A DNA stretch of 64,000 bases. It comes from Rhynchonema sp. JSB1_4. Taxonomy: Eukaryota > Nematoda > Chromadorea > Monhysterida > Xyalidae. The DNA is taken from assembly GCA_030248065.1 (NCBI GenBank), contig JASAMV010000616.1, forward strand, positions 39,800-103,799, written 5' to 3'. Shown here in pieces: positions 1-13,000 of the stretch. A program made the position numbers and the translations under genes. Under the pieces are notes generated by a model that saw nothing but the letters and a program-made list of their open reading frames with translations, made no database searches and was not told where the DNA came from. Numbering within the stretch: the stretch's first letter is position 1; the number at the start of each line of letters is the position of its first letter.

Positions 1-372
1 TAAAGTACCAGCACATGGTTTAAGTCGAGTAGCCCTGAATTATAAAGAACGAATTCTTGAACCAGTTGTACGTGAAACATCAGATCAACTGGGTGATCTG
101 GTAAACCGGAGCGTCAGACAGTTGGTGTGTGGTGGTGATCCACGTGCTTGATTTGATCGTGTGCGGGCATTTATTGACTTTGCGACATTAATTACAATTA
201 GGCACTGTGTTGTCAAAGTGTACAGTACAGCACGGCTGACCTGGGACTTTCCTCACAGGTTCTGGCATGTTGCACTGTAACTGGAACAAAATACTTTTTT
301 CAAACAGCCCACAAGAACACGAGAGAAAAAAGTCATTTTGTCAGTTTTTAGTCGGATAAGAACGAATCCTTG
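1..372. other. 3' flank of the sugar transporter
   Basis: No coding exon seen. On the minus strand an AATAAA hexamer (TTTATT on plus, 170-175) lies about 200 bases past the transporter stop and is a plausible poly(A) signal. One copy of TGAAACATC is at 73. Confidence 0.4.
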
Positions 373-3300
373 CTAAAGACTAGACAATCGATTCAATAAG
401 CGAGATCGCTCATCAAGAGCATCTTCAGCATGATCCGGTTCCGTGTCACTTGGCGGCTGGCCATTGTCAAAAATGTCTTGGAACGGACGATTGGCGGTTT
501 CAGGCAGACACTTGTAGAAATAGACGAAAATGACGATGGAAAGAATGGCCATGATGAGCAGCGAGACTGATTGTTGTGGGATCAAAGGGTGCACGTATTG
601 ACTGACGGCAGCCATAGCTGTGTAGCCGACCATACCGATCAACAGGGTCTTGGAGCGAACGTGTTGTGGCACGATTTCAACTGAAACATCATCTTGCGAT
701 GTTTTGTATTTCAAACGACAGCGGAACAGTAGGAAACACGCCACAACGAACAACTATGTGACCCCGACCGAACAAAAAACCTTCTGCTTTCTTTCAACAA
801 GAAAACGTCAATTTCGAGAGTCATTTGGTGATAAGAGCGGATCTGTCACCGAACATGAGACCAGAAGATTTTTTCTTCCGTTTGAAATTTATATACAGCA
901 ATGTGCTTTATGCAGCTGTCCGTTTTTCAACTCGTTTTTACAAGCGGGCGGTGCACCAACGTATAGGCAATCCGCCGCCAGCTCATGGCACTCAACACAC
1001 ACAGGCTGCACGCTACATTACTGCCATCAATGAATGTATGTATTTTCTGCAGTTATTCTTTGAAACATCCCCAAATTTTGCAATAACGCAGAAAAGTGTT
1101 ATGTCAAGCAGATAATGAAAACGGAGTTAATTATAAAGCGGCCAACAAAGTATGACACTCGTTCAAAGTTTGCATTTCGTTTAGAAAATGGCGTGTGCTG
1201 CTGCTGCATGCGTTGTGTATATAAAAAGTGCCATGAGCCGATGGGTTGCCTATACGACAAATCAATAAGACACAGAGCCACCTAGTTTAGCGTCAACACT
1301 CACCCATGACGGCCAGTGCCGCGGCATCGAATGGATTGTAGGCGCACATGTGCACCAGGACACAGATGATGACCACGGCGATCGCAATCGAATTTGATTC
1401 AGTGGGGATCCTCTGATATTCGAAAAAGTCGACGGCACTAATAATGAGCGATGGAATTATGCAGGCGGCTAACGTGAAGAAAAGGGTTCGACGACGGCCT
1501 TGGAATTCAACAAAGTAGCTACATGGCACTGACACCATCACCTCGATTATTATTACGATGACGGTGCAAACCGAGGCCACGTTTAGTTGGAGACCTGAAA
1601 ATTAGGACAATATTTGATGCTCTGCTACAGCTTTAAGTGTGCTTTTAAATTTTTGATGGTTTTCTGGGACCGGACTGCATAACGTTTGCTTCAGGTAAGA
1701 TCATCGTCGCTGCGAATGTGCCAGACATAACACATCCCAGAAGCGAAGTCAGCTTGGTTTTATGCCGAAGCCCGTAACCCACCGAAACTCTGGAATATTG
1801 CCGTTGAATAGTTGAGCAGAATGAAGAAGCCCGTTCCTCCGCGCAACACCCCGGTCAGTGTCACCATCACGGTCGCATGTCGCAACCTCGTGTCCGTCCA
1901 CAAACCGATCCACGACGCCGAATGGTCGTCGCGATGGGATCTTTCATTTGTAAGATCCTCCAATGTGCACTCGACGTTGTCGACACCCTGGAATCAGGGC
2001 GCTGGCTAAACATTAACGTTGTTTCCCACCAATTCGTTCGATAATGACGTTGAGAACGTCCGCACAGATTTATAGTTTCAGTTCAGGGTCTGGCTTCTGT
2101 CTGAGCCTGAGTTACCCAACTACAAACCTTTTCTTGACATTGTCTCAAACGAATTATATACAGCGTGACATTGACATGCCGCAGCCACGATACCATAAAT
2201 CCCAACTTTGAATTTCGATTTATGTATTGCCGTGACAATCACCTGATAAAACTCAATCGCTCTGGCGGTAGCTGGTTCATCATGGCGACTGAGAAACAGA
2301 AATCGTGGGCTCTCATGCGACCAGATTAGTATTGGCATTGCGATCATAGCAGGAACGACGGTTAATACCATTGCCCATGGCCAGCCCCAATCGTTGCCAA
2401 GGACCAATGGACTTCCCATAATTGCACCTGCATTGGGAATATGTTCTTAGCAAGACCAAAGACAGCAATGACAGAGGGAACAGCAGTAAAGATTCTCCGT
2501 ACAGATTCTTCGTGATGACCCCTTGTGAACGGCCCCAGGTGTACGTCACCACAACATACATAAACAGTCAGTTAGTTACCCATCAAATCGCCGAACGCAA
2601 AGTAGAAAATGGACATTGCGGTGAAGAATCCACGCCATCGCGTCGGGGGCGCTTCGATCAACAGCAGGCTGGTGACGTTGCTGCCCAGACCTGTTGATAT
2701 AAATCAATCAATCGTTCGTAAAATAATATATAGTTTCGGTTAAGTAAAAAGTATAAGCCAGGGGTATAATGCAAAATACACCGTGGTGACTATCAAGCGA
2801 GTCACAATCTACGGGGCACATAATCTCTGTGCCCGCGAAATAAAAGACAGGGAGAGAGAGACCAATGATAATGCCGGTGATTAGTCGTCCAATCAGCAAC
2901 ATCGCGAATGACTCGATCCATTTGGATGCGAACATCAGGGTACCACTGAGTATCGATATGAATGACATGGCTATATTCGTAGCGCGACGACCGAAACGAT
3001 CGCACGTCACTGTGAATAGCACACCTGCGCAGAGAACAGTTGCTTTGACATTGCGCCCCGAGGTGTGAACATGAACAGGAAATTTAGTTTTAACCAAAGG
3101 CAACAGGAAGCTTAGACCTGCCCGAAGTGAATGGGAAACTTACATTTCGTCAGTCGAGGGGACGGGTCCACACATTTGCGTTAACCGAGAGTCATCTTGA
3201 ATTAAGCCAAGATCAATATTGTGTTCTTTAGCCGGGTTTTCTAAAATGACCCTGGTTAACGCAAAAGTATGACCATGAACAGAAGCTAGAATCAACGGGT

Positions 3301-4400
3301 CATCAATCAGCTACAGTAAGTGAGGTCACCCAACACTGACGCACGTAAACCCACCAATAATCTGTCCAATCATCACCGAGCTGTTGAGCAACGGCCACAA
3401 ACACACCGACGTGGTGTGCACATCGTACCCAACCGTGTCAGTCAGCCAACGGGGCAGAGTCTCGGTCATGCCGTTGTTGAGTGCCATGTGGTAGCATTGG
3501 AACTGGGATGTGACGCACTAAGTCACCATGCAGCTTGGGGTACATCGTTAGACATTCTTCATTGTCAATGTTTTGGAACCGTATTTCAGTCCTCCTTTAA
3601 ACTCAATTTTCAAATAACATGGCTCCCTTTCCGTAAACAGTGAATATTTTTGGTGCGAAAATGGCGGTTGTAGATCAGTGATCAGTTCAGGGCAGGCCGT
3701 TCAGCAGTCTAAACCTCTTTATAGTAACCTGATGAGAACCTTGGTTCACTATTAAACCATATATAAGGCAAACTACGCCAACACGAGCCCGATTTCGGAG
3801 GTGGTGAACTTGCAAAACGCAAATAAAGAGAAAATCATCATGCTCCATGTTGTATGCCACAACGTGTAACGTTTCCCAAATCAGCAGCCACGTCATGAAT
3901 GTTTCACCATTTTGCCAGCTCCGAAATCGGGCTCGTGTTGGCGTAGTTATACTTTACGCACGAAGGGCCGCTGTGTCCAGACCATCAGCAAAGTAAAGTC
4001 TGCATTGCTAACCTGGTTCTTGCCGTAGTTACACGTCATCAGGGACCCAAATTCGTCGCTTAGTTGCACCGTGACAACCTTTTGTCACACTTTTAATGCT
4101 CAACAAGTGACTAGGCTACTTTTAATGACAAAACACCGTCGAGCTAGAGAGGGTGCATTCAAAGTGGCCATCACTGGATCCCCTACGACGTGTAAGTACG
4201 GTAAAGCTGGCGGCGGTTGTAATCAGGAACAGTCGCCAAAACCAAGCACATCTCACGGCTGACTTGAACTCAGCGAATGTTGCCCGTGTGACAGTGGTCA
4301 TGATGGCTGACCCTAGTCCGCTGTAGAGGGAATCCTGTTTTTGGGTCTCGATCAATTGGGGCCCGATGAGGAGTAGCCGATCAAAATCGAGCCGTTGCAT
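373..4400 (-). CDS. SLC2/GLUT-type MFS sugar transporter, 8 exons, 536 aa
   Basis: Membrane facilitator of the major facilitator superfamily, sugar porter family, expected to carry hexoses or related polyols; the substrate cannot be read from sequence. Exons 5' to 3': 4200-4400, 3355-3502, 2863-3024, 2580-2690, 2243-2427, 1783-1987, 1304-1594, 373-680. All junction phases agree and the total is 1611 bases. Family marks in order: TM1 (WFWRLFLITTAASF) in exon 1; the DRFGRR loop after TM2; GRLITGIIIG in TM4; PPTRWRGF after it; HESPRFLF after TM6; FQGRRRTL after TM8; EIVPQHVRS; and PETANRPFQDIFD after TM12. About 12 membrane segments are covered and the length is typical of GLUTs. The start is the first ATG ahead of TM1. 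Odd points: the donor at 2862 (GTCTCT) is weak, and the loop after TM6 has an unusual acidic stretch. MITEs sit in introns 1 and 7. A likely poly(A) signal is at 170-175. Confidence 0.92.
962..1254. mobile_element. MITE, TA-flanked, TIR TATAGGCAAYCC family (copy 1)
   Basis: About 30-bp terminal inverted repeats: left at 962-992, right at 1228-1254, matching through TATAGGCAA and GCTCATGGCACT. The ends read TA-TAGG ... CCTA-TA, consistent with a Tc1/mariner-like element and TA duplication. It lies inside intron 7 of the sugar transporter and has no transposase. It shares its terminal motif with 34890-35093 and 23677-23712. Confidence 0.7.
3772..3947. mobile_element. MITE, TIR ACTACGCCAACACGAGCCCG (copy 1)
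   Basis: A 176-bp element with near-perfect inverted ends of about 30 bp: ACTACGCCAACACGAGCCCG continuing to TTTCGGAG at 3772-3802, and its reverse complement at 3918-3947. It sits in intron 1 of the sugar transporter. The interior is homologous, in opposite orientation, to the copy at 30903-31067. No target duplication is clear. Confidence 0.8.
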
Positions 4401-7014
4401 GGTCCAACTGGGGGTTTAACAGAGGGCTTATGTATGTTTTGGTTGGGCCTGGGCATGAGGTATGAAAAGCAAAGGCCATTATAGGGTCAGGCTTTGGGTG
4501 GAGTTGTCGGAACGGTGTAACCCATTGTAGGGTGTAACTGTTGGTCTAAAGAACCCCCGATTCCCGATGTGCGTTTAGTCATATCGGGAATCGGGAACGG
4601 AAAACTTGGGCATAAAAAAAATTTTCATGACATTACATAACTAAACGCGCCCTTAATCGAGCCGGGCCTCAGCATCCGGGCCTCATGTGAACCAGATTAC
4701 ATTATGTGGAAATGCCACTGTTATAATTTTTAGTAGACACCGTCCTGTACTACGTAACTATGCATTTTTATATGATGCACGCAGCAGTTTTACAGGTCCT
4801 TGGCAAGTGGGAAGAAACGACTTCATCGATAAGTTTTGTTAAAGACGTTTTTGATACACGCAGTGCGCAGTGCTATGCGGGTGTGTTGTTTCAGGGGGAA
4901 ACATTTCAAGTGTGCTGGTGAAAACTTGCGATGGAATAAGTTTCTGCTTTTTGCAGCTTTGGGATGGTGGTTTCGCTCTTTTTCTGTATTCTGCCGTGAA
5001 CAAACGTATACGCACTGATGGGGAATTACCAATGCAACTTGTTGATGTACAGTAATACCTGATTCGTTGCGGGGCGCGCCAACAAAAGCTTGGCATTTTT
5101 GTGTTGTATTCGTTCATCACACACGTCTGTCTCATTTTCTCCTCATGAACTACTGCCAAAAAGAGTTCGTGAAAATACTTGTGACAAACATTTTATAAAA
5201 TTCAAGCTTTGGCTTCGCTGCTTTTAAATGAAATCGATCAATCAATTCACTTATTTTATATTTATATAAATGCCTCGCAAGAAAAAATAATTAACATGTT
5301 CATATACGAAATTGTAGTAGCATAGCAAACAATTGGAGAAAACAAACACAATACAAACTTTTACGGAGGCAATTTTGGTTGACGAACACTTCATACCGAA
5401 ACAACATAAATGCAACTTGCGATGAAATTATCTAAAATGCAGTAGCGAATGTCAAAAGAAAGATATAGACAAACAATCATGATTGGCACACATGAACATG
5501 GTTAAAATCCATTTTTACGACTAACTGAACTTTTTGACAACTTTCCATGAACATCAAGCGGATATACACCATTTATAACGTTGATCATTATGTCACGAAA
5601 AAGTCAAAACAGGTTTTTTGTCATCACAACATGAACACGAAAAGAACAATCAGTTTTACTCAATACAAGCTTAGAGCAAATACAATTTCGGTTAACACTA
5701 AATGCGAAAACGTGATCAACAAACATGACAATAAAAATAATAATAATGCATTGAATAAATCAGGACAGAGCAACAAAAATATATATGAAACGTAGTAAAA
5801 TGGCAATGAAATTTAAACGATGGCGATTTTTTCAATTTTTGTGGAAACGAGGTATAAACTGTGTGTTCAGTTTGAAGCAATATCGGACATCATATTTTGT
5901 ACATGGCAGTCGCACCCAGCTGGGGTGATGTTTCAATTCACTTTGGTGGTTGGTTGGCCGTAACCGATTGACTCACTGAAACATCATATCATGGATTAAC
6001 AATCTCATCAGGCGAAATTTAACTGATTGTCTATGATATTTCGGCAATAAAAAATGTCGGTTAAATGTGATTAGGTAGCATTGCATTATGTTCGTATATC
6101 AAACCTTGTTAGGTATGTGCGCAGACGGTTGCATTTTACAAGATGTTTCAAAGCAACCTGTTCCCTCATGCAGTATCTATACTTGCGCACTGTTCATCTA
6201 AAACGTGTGATTCTAAGATCGAAATCTGAGAAACCTAGATATGAACCCAAATTGCTCAGCACAGCACACATTTTCAAGTTTTCGGTGCAATGTTGTCGTT
6301 TGCCTTGACCGGCTGACGTCGATGGCCCTCATTTGAATAGGAAGGACGGTAGCGACTTCGGGTCCAGAGACTGAAACATTAGGTGGTGGGTGCAGGGTAG
6401 GGTTAAGGGTGGTGGGGCACACGGCAGGTTTCTGGTTGCTGTTAATATCGAATGTAAAGTTATGGAAAAGCAATGAAAATGTTGAAAACTTCTATTGAAA
6501 AGATGGCAAAGAAATCTGAGGGTGATTTCAGAGCAAACAGAAGCATAAGAAGGACAGAAAGAGTTTAGAAAGATTAGTTTTCTTCAGCACGGACAGGTTA
6601 CATACGTGATGTTAAGCATACCCAATGGTTGCTCTTACCCATATTCAGCCCGAACATTCTGCAGTTTAGTAAAAGGAATGGGGGAAACAGTTTATTTTTG
6701 TTAATTTGGCATCAGGATAGAATCTTCGGATGTAATTTTCAAAGCATTTAAAATGGCATAGGGTAATTAAAAAATTTTGGAATTATAACCAAAGGCAAGT
6801 GTATTTTGTGCATGAGGGGTGCGTTCTATTATGGTTCACATTCACACTAAACCCGGCGAAGGCGCTCGTGGTGCTGTGCATGCATCCTCTGCTGTGCGGT
6901 CGAAAAATTTCACTCAACAATCTGTGTGGCCCGTCTTCGTAATTACTCTAATCGTTCAATTCCACACTCCAATCGTTCTGATTGTCAAACGCACAGTGTG
7001 ACTCAAATAATATT
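4401..7014. other. Intergenic region between transporter start and collagen 3' end
   Basis: No exon recognised. It holds the transporter promoter (no element recognised) and the collagen 3' flank. A perfect 12-bp stem, CCGATTCCCGAT at 4557-4568 and its complement at 4583-4594, flanks a 14-base loop. 5400-5830 is strongly AT-rich. Three copies of GATGTTTCA/TGAAACATC fall at 5927, 5977 and 6142. Confidence 0.5.
6691..6696 (-). promoter_or_regulatory. Candidate poly(A) signal for the collagen gene
   Basis: AATAAA on the minus strand (TTTATT on plus), about 320 bases beyond the collagen stop codon. It is positional only and other AT-rich hexamers exist nearby. Confidence 0.35.
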
Positions 7015-10000
7015 TCACCCAATGCTCACCTTGTTCATGCCGCCTTTCCAGAAACAACCGGGCAGTGGCAAACCGTCCGAACCCATCGGACATGGAGCAT
7101 CAAGACCGGGAATACCCTGAAGTGAAATTTGGAATATTTGTTTTATAAATACAGTGGTGTCACAAGTTTTCAATAACATATTTCGAAAAAATGACAATAT
7201 ATACCTGTTCTCCCCTTTCTCCCTTCGGTCCCGATCTACCCTCGGGTCCCGGTGGGCCCATGGGACCGGCGCTGCCTATATCGCCTTTGGGCCCGGGCAA
7301 ACCTTGGCCCTGAAATTCCAAGAAAAGGATGTTTAGGGCCTTTCTTGGCAAAATCAATTGCTTTTATTAAACTCGAGCCGCAGATGCTGCACAATAAGAT
7401 TTCAGTTACTTAAAATTAAATTATAGATTTGCATGTTGTGTTTTACGGCCTGCAAGCCATGTGCATAAACATGCGTGTTTTCTGGAGCAGTCAAGATTCA
7501 GTCCGCAGCATAAGTCGTAGGTATATTTCATATTTTGCAGCCAAAATAAGCCCCCAAAACTGTAGCAAAGTGTGCACACGAACCACTTTTGGAACTTCAG
7601 TGGGATAGGTTTTGACAAAGACACAAGACTACACCGGGATAACTTGTCACATTCACATAAGGTGGCCCAAATGTTCCTTTTGTCTGAATTGAATTTCTTG
7701 ACAGGAAGGTTGAAAATGCTGAGGAAACTTTTTGGGCCACCCGGTGTTTTTCTCATTGCCAAGCCTGTAGTATGGCAGCCAAAAAAAGCATGCACTGCAG
7801 ATCTTCATAAAATATAACAAAAAGGACAAGACCCTCAGGAGTATGGAAAAAAGGTAAAGATAGAGAAAAGCTTACAATTGCACCCGGCATTCCCTGTGAA
7901 AGAGTGGATAGGTGTTTAATATTGAAAAGAAATTTTTATGAAACATGAAGCGATTTTGTGGATGATGAAGAAAAGTACTTTTCAGAAGTCTAAAAGTGCA
8001 TAAAACGTTTCGTCCACCCTATGCGTCCGGACTTACCGGAGGTCCAGCGTTGCCTTTCGGTCCTGCAGGTCCAGTGTCGCCTTTGTCACCCTGAAGAGAA
8101 AATGATAAAATTTTCCAATTCTATCCAATGTCGGACTGTTTGGCAAGCGGTGCCGAAATTACCACGTCACGCAATACATTTGTACAAGTTGATATCAATA
8201 TCACAACAGTTTCCAGTACTACCAATCACTGAACAACACAGGTAACAACGCACACAGTGCAAAACCATCAAATTTGGCTCTTCAACTTTCTGAGATCCCG
8301 CTCCCAAATTTGGAAACGCTGGTGTTCTTAATTTACTAAGGTATGTAAATTAAGGTAACATACATAACGTACATAGGTATACCTATAAAATATAGCTTCC
8401 TCCACACAGACGCATGTTAGAGGCGGAATTTATCGACATTTTAGTAACTTCTCGAACACAACACTAATGGCAGACCTGCCCGCTAAATGACTTTCTGAGC
8501 CACCCTATATCCAACCAGACGCAGCAAACTTACGGTGAACCCGTCTTGGCCCGGTCGGCCAGGTGGGCCGCGCAATCCCATTGGCCCCGGTGGACCCTGA
8601 AACCACCAACATGGGGTACAGAAAGAGATAGTTCAGGCATGTTGAAAAGAATGGACACGCGTTGAGTGGGGATTGTGCAGGGTATACACGTGTACGGTAG
8701 GGAACGGAAACAGTGGAATTTTGAAGTGAGAAGTTCAGAACACATAATGCTGAATGAGAGCCTGATATACATATGTGTTGGTATTTGAGTAATGAGATTA
8801 ATTCGTAAGACTGAATTTTTTAAATCATGGTTTTTCTATAATCCCAAGGAGCTTACCGGCAATCCCAGTGCACCAGGTGGTCCGGACAAACCCTTTTCGC
8901 CTTGCGTACCATCTAAACCCCTTGGGCCTGGAGGGCCAGGTAGACCCGGTGGACCCTGAAACGATTTTACATAGCAGTCTGTGAAAAGTCGTCGAAAAAT
9001 AAAAAAAAAATAAAAGTTTGTACTCACCCTTGGACCGGGAAGGCCGATACCAGTACCATCTGAGTGACCGCCTCCGCCTTGGCCGGGTGGGCCCTGCACA
9101 TTTTCAAATCACATTTTGTTTTTTAACACTCAATTTTGAACATCGAACTCCAAAAAAAACTTAGAATAAATTTCACAAACCGGTGGTCCAGGTGGTCCAG
9201 GTGGTCCAATCATCCCGGGTGGTCCAATGTTGCCCCTTTCTCCCTTTTGGCCCTGATGACCTGGCAATCCCTGAGGACCTCTGAGGCCTGGATCGCCTTT
9301 GTGACCGTGTGGACCCGTAGGACCCATTGGTCCCATGTCACCCTTGATACCGGGTAGACCCTGTGAAGTAGATAGGTATGATTGAGACCTTTTGGTGTTT
9401 CAGACTTACACAGCTCCAGGACATCCAGTTTCACTGTGGAACAACTCATCAGGAACACAGCCTACCCTTTTGATAGTGACACGATCTGCTACATCTGTTT
9501 ACTTCTGGTCACTCTGCGAAAGAATATGCACATAACTGGACACGGTGACCGCTGGACTGGGAACCGAAATGGCGTTCAAAAATATGACAACCCGTGGGTT
9601 TCGCATTTTGCGCTGAATATGCATTGTACCTGTGATCCAGGCGGTCCCTGTCTTCCCTGCTTTCCCTCCGGTCCCGGCAGTCCCGGCGAGCCCGGTTTAC
9701 CCGCATGTTGCTGCACCATTGGCAGTAGTTTATGAGCAATTTCGTGAAGTGGCACCGTAGCATTGAATACGCCATCGCGACCCTGGGGTTGTAATGGAAA
9801 GATTAAATGGGATTGAACTCGTATTTGTTTGCGTGCTTTCTTTCACGATCAGCACTTCTTACTAACAATGCAAGAAATTAGGTACGATTATAACAAGAAA
9901 ATCGCCTTTTGTTATCAAACCCATCTTTACTGTGTCAAACATTCGATTTGAAGTCATGTACTCAACATTAAAAAATGCTATAAAACGAAAACTTTAAACT

Positions 10001-13000
10001 TTGAAGGTCTGAATAGATTAATCTCACCAATATTGTCAGTGGTTAGTGGTGTGTGGTAGTCGTGCGCCCAAACTCGAACCAAGAACAAATAGTATAACTA
10101 AAATTTCTGCAAAATAATATGTAAAATTAAATGCTTGTTAGTTTCAAATCATGAAACACAACTAAAATATGTATGAAAACGAAACCGTCCCCCGCTTTGT
10201 AATTCCCTATTGCTTTCAAAGCATTTGACCTCCCACATTTTAACGCATGCGTCTGTGTGAAGGAACGAGTAACATAAATTTTCAATGAATTTGTAAAGGC
10301 TCTCGCACGCAGTGGTTCATAAATTATTCAGTGAACCAAATTTGACTTTTGGTTGTGTAATTAGCACCCTCACTCGGGCTAATTACAACGCTTGAACCAA
10401 AATGGCATGCAATTCGAACGGACATCTTGGCCCAAAGGTTGACGGGGTAGCAACTTCCGCATTCTAATGGAGAGCCCATGGAAACAGAGTTCTACACACT
10501 GGTTCTACCATTGTGCTCTGTCAAAGTCAAACAATGAACAGTGCAAAGTTGTAATTGTTTGACTTTCAGTCATGTAAAATAACTGGTATACATACAACAC
10601 AACCATGCACATGCATAAACACCACCACACACAAACAGCGCACCACACACACAACGCACTACAGTACCAAACATGGTTCATACGTAGAATGAAACATCGA
10701 GGTTAAGACAACAGGGATGTGTACCTTTTTGCCTCTGCGGCCGCGTTGTCCTGGCTCGCCCTGTAAGTTCAGGCAACAAGAGGTTAGAAGTGGGTTGTGC
10801 TTATTGCGGTGAAGGTTGATATTTCATACACACACTCACACAAAAACTTCACAGCAATAGAGGGTTCCGTGAGTAGTTCAGTGTCGATGTTGATAAGGTT
10901 AGGGTGTGCAGAGTCTCTGCACTGCACTGCAGACACACACACCAACAGTTTGCGTACAGTACTGTCTCCAATAAGTGACCAATCTACCCACCTGGTCTCC
11001 TTTTGGTCCTGGTGGTCCGACAGGTCCCGGCGGTCCAGGTACCATAACCGGCGCGGACGCGCCAGCAGCGGAACCCTGCGAGGCAACAGACGGTCCGGCT
11101 TCGCCCTTTGGACCTGGCCGACCCTGAAAATCAAGTTGAACGGCGTACTTTGTGTTGGGTTAGTATGGCTAGCCCGCTAGTGTTGGCGATCCAGATAATC
11201 AGGTATTAGAAAAACGTTGGGATTTTTCAGGTGTATACATTAGGTCTTCTAAACATGAAATCAGCAACGCACACTTGCTTGCAGCCGGCTTTGACAGACA
11301 TGGGCTCAAATTCATTCAAAAATTTTGGCTTGGGAAAACAATCATGGATTAAAAAATGTAACTCGCCGATTTGACCCCATGACCTCAAAACATTGATCGA
11401 TGCGTATAAAACACAGACATGCGATGTCTTTTTGCGTTTAAATGCAATGCTAAAGTACAGTTAGGGCTTGTTGAAAATGAGGACCCTTTTTAAAGTTTGG
11501 TTCATGGTCCATTTATTGCTGAAAACAGCTTGCCATGACTGTACCACTGTGTGGATGAGGCTCCGGCGCATCGATCTTAAGCTTGAGCCTGAAGGCCTAA
11601 GTAACCAAGCCTACATATAAGGCAAAAAATACGCCAGTTTCGAAAGTTTTCATTCTCACAACTAAATATGTACGTTAAGAGCCCACGACAAGCACACGCG
11701 CTTAACAAATTGATAGAAAAAGAGAGAAAATCATATAGGAATTTTTGTGCAGCAAATGCGATCGCACCGTTTGACTGAACAGTACTGTAGCACACATATT
11801 AGACCACCACAGCACAGCAATTAGGGATATATATCATTTTCAACAAAAAGTATTTTTCATGTTCGTTTAATCGGTCGAACAAAAATCTGCCTGCCTGATC
11901 AGTGGACTAACATGCACGCTAGAGTTGATGTTTCAGTCAGCAGGAAAGAAAAGAACATGTATGTATGAACATGTATTGTATCCACCAGCACCACCACAAA
12001 ACTTTGCTTTACGTATGTATATGTGTTGGTCAATGACAAAATTAACAAAAAGGGGATAAAATACGGTGGTGGCGGATACAGTGGCGCACGTTTATAGTCT
12101 ATACCTGTGAGCCCGGATGTCCGCGCGGGCCCTCCGGTCCCCGTGGCCCGGGGAAACCTCGTTCGCCGGGCGGTCCAGGAGAACCGGGTCGTCCATCACG
12201 TCCCGGCGGCCCGGGGACCAGCTGACCCTGACCCGACCCCATGCCGGGCCCGGGCATGCCGCGCGGCCCGGGTGGGCCAGGTTCGCCGGGCAGACCAGGT
12301 AGACCGCGAATAGCATCACCCTGTGTACAAGATAGGAGACGAATAGCACAGAATAGATAACAACAATAAAGGGAATTTTGGTATCATTTTCCAAAAAATA
12401 AATTCGAAAAGGATGCACAAAACACGTATAACAACGTCAACCTTTTCGCCGGGATAGCCAATCCTGCCGGGTGGCCCAGCATTGCCGTCATCGCCACGAT
12501 CACCCTGTTCATATGCAACTGGTGAAACATCACAATAATCATGCTACACAATATCCATGGCAGTCAAGAAATGTTTTGGAACGAAAAAAACTTAAAAAAC
12601 ATTAAAAACTCACAGGCAATCCTTGAGGTCCAGCGGATCCCGGTGGACCCCTGGGACCTCTGTCCCCTTTCGGACCCTGAATTGATCGTCCGTCGAAGCC
12701 TGGCAGGCCGCGATCACCTTTGTCCCCGGGAATACCGGCTGGTCCGGGGTTGCCCGGGGGCCCAGGTTCGCCCTGAAAAAATCCAACAGCAAGATCGTGG
12801 TGACTGTTGCGAAAATTTGATGGTTTTGCAAAAATATCCATTATACAAACAGGCGACAACTAAAAGAGCATGAAAACACACAAAAGCACAACACACGTAC
12901 TTTAATGAAAGCGGTGCCGGTCGGACTGACCTGAAGCAGAAAGGTGAGAAATCAGCAAAGAGCCACTTATACCCAAGCGGTATTGTACGGTACGGATAGC

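Noticed and set aside
11585..11760. Third copy of the ACTACGCC MITE
   Set aside because: Only short matches (ATATAAGGCAAA, TACGCCA, GAGAAAATCAT) without inverted ends.
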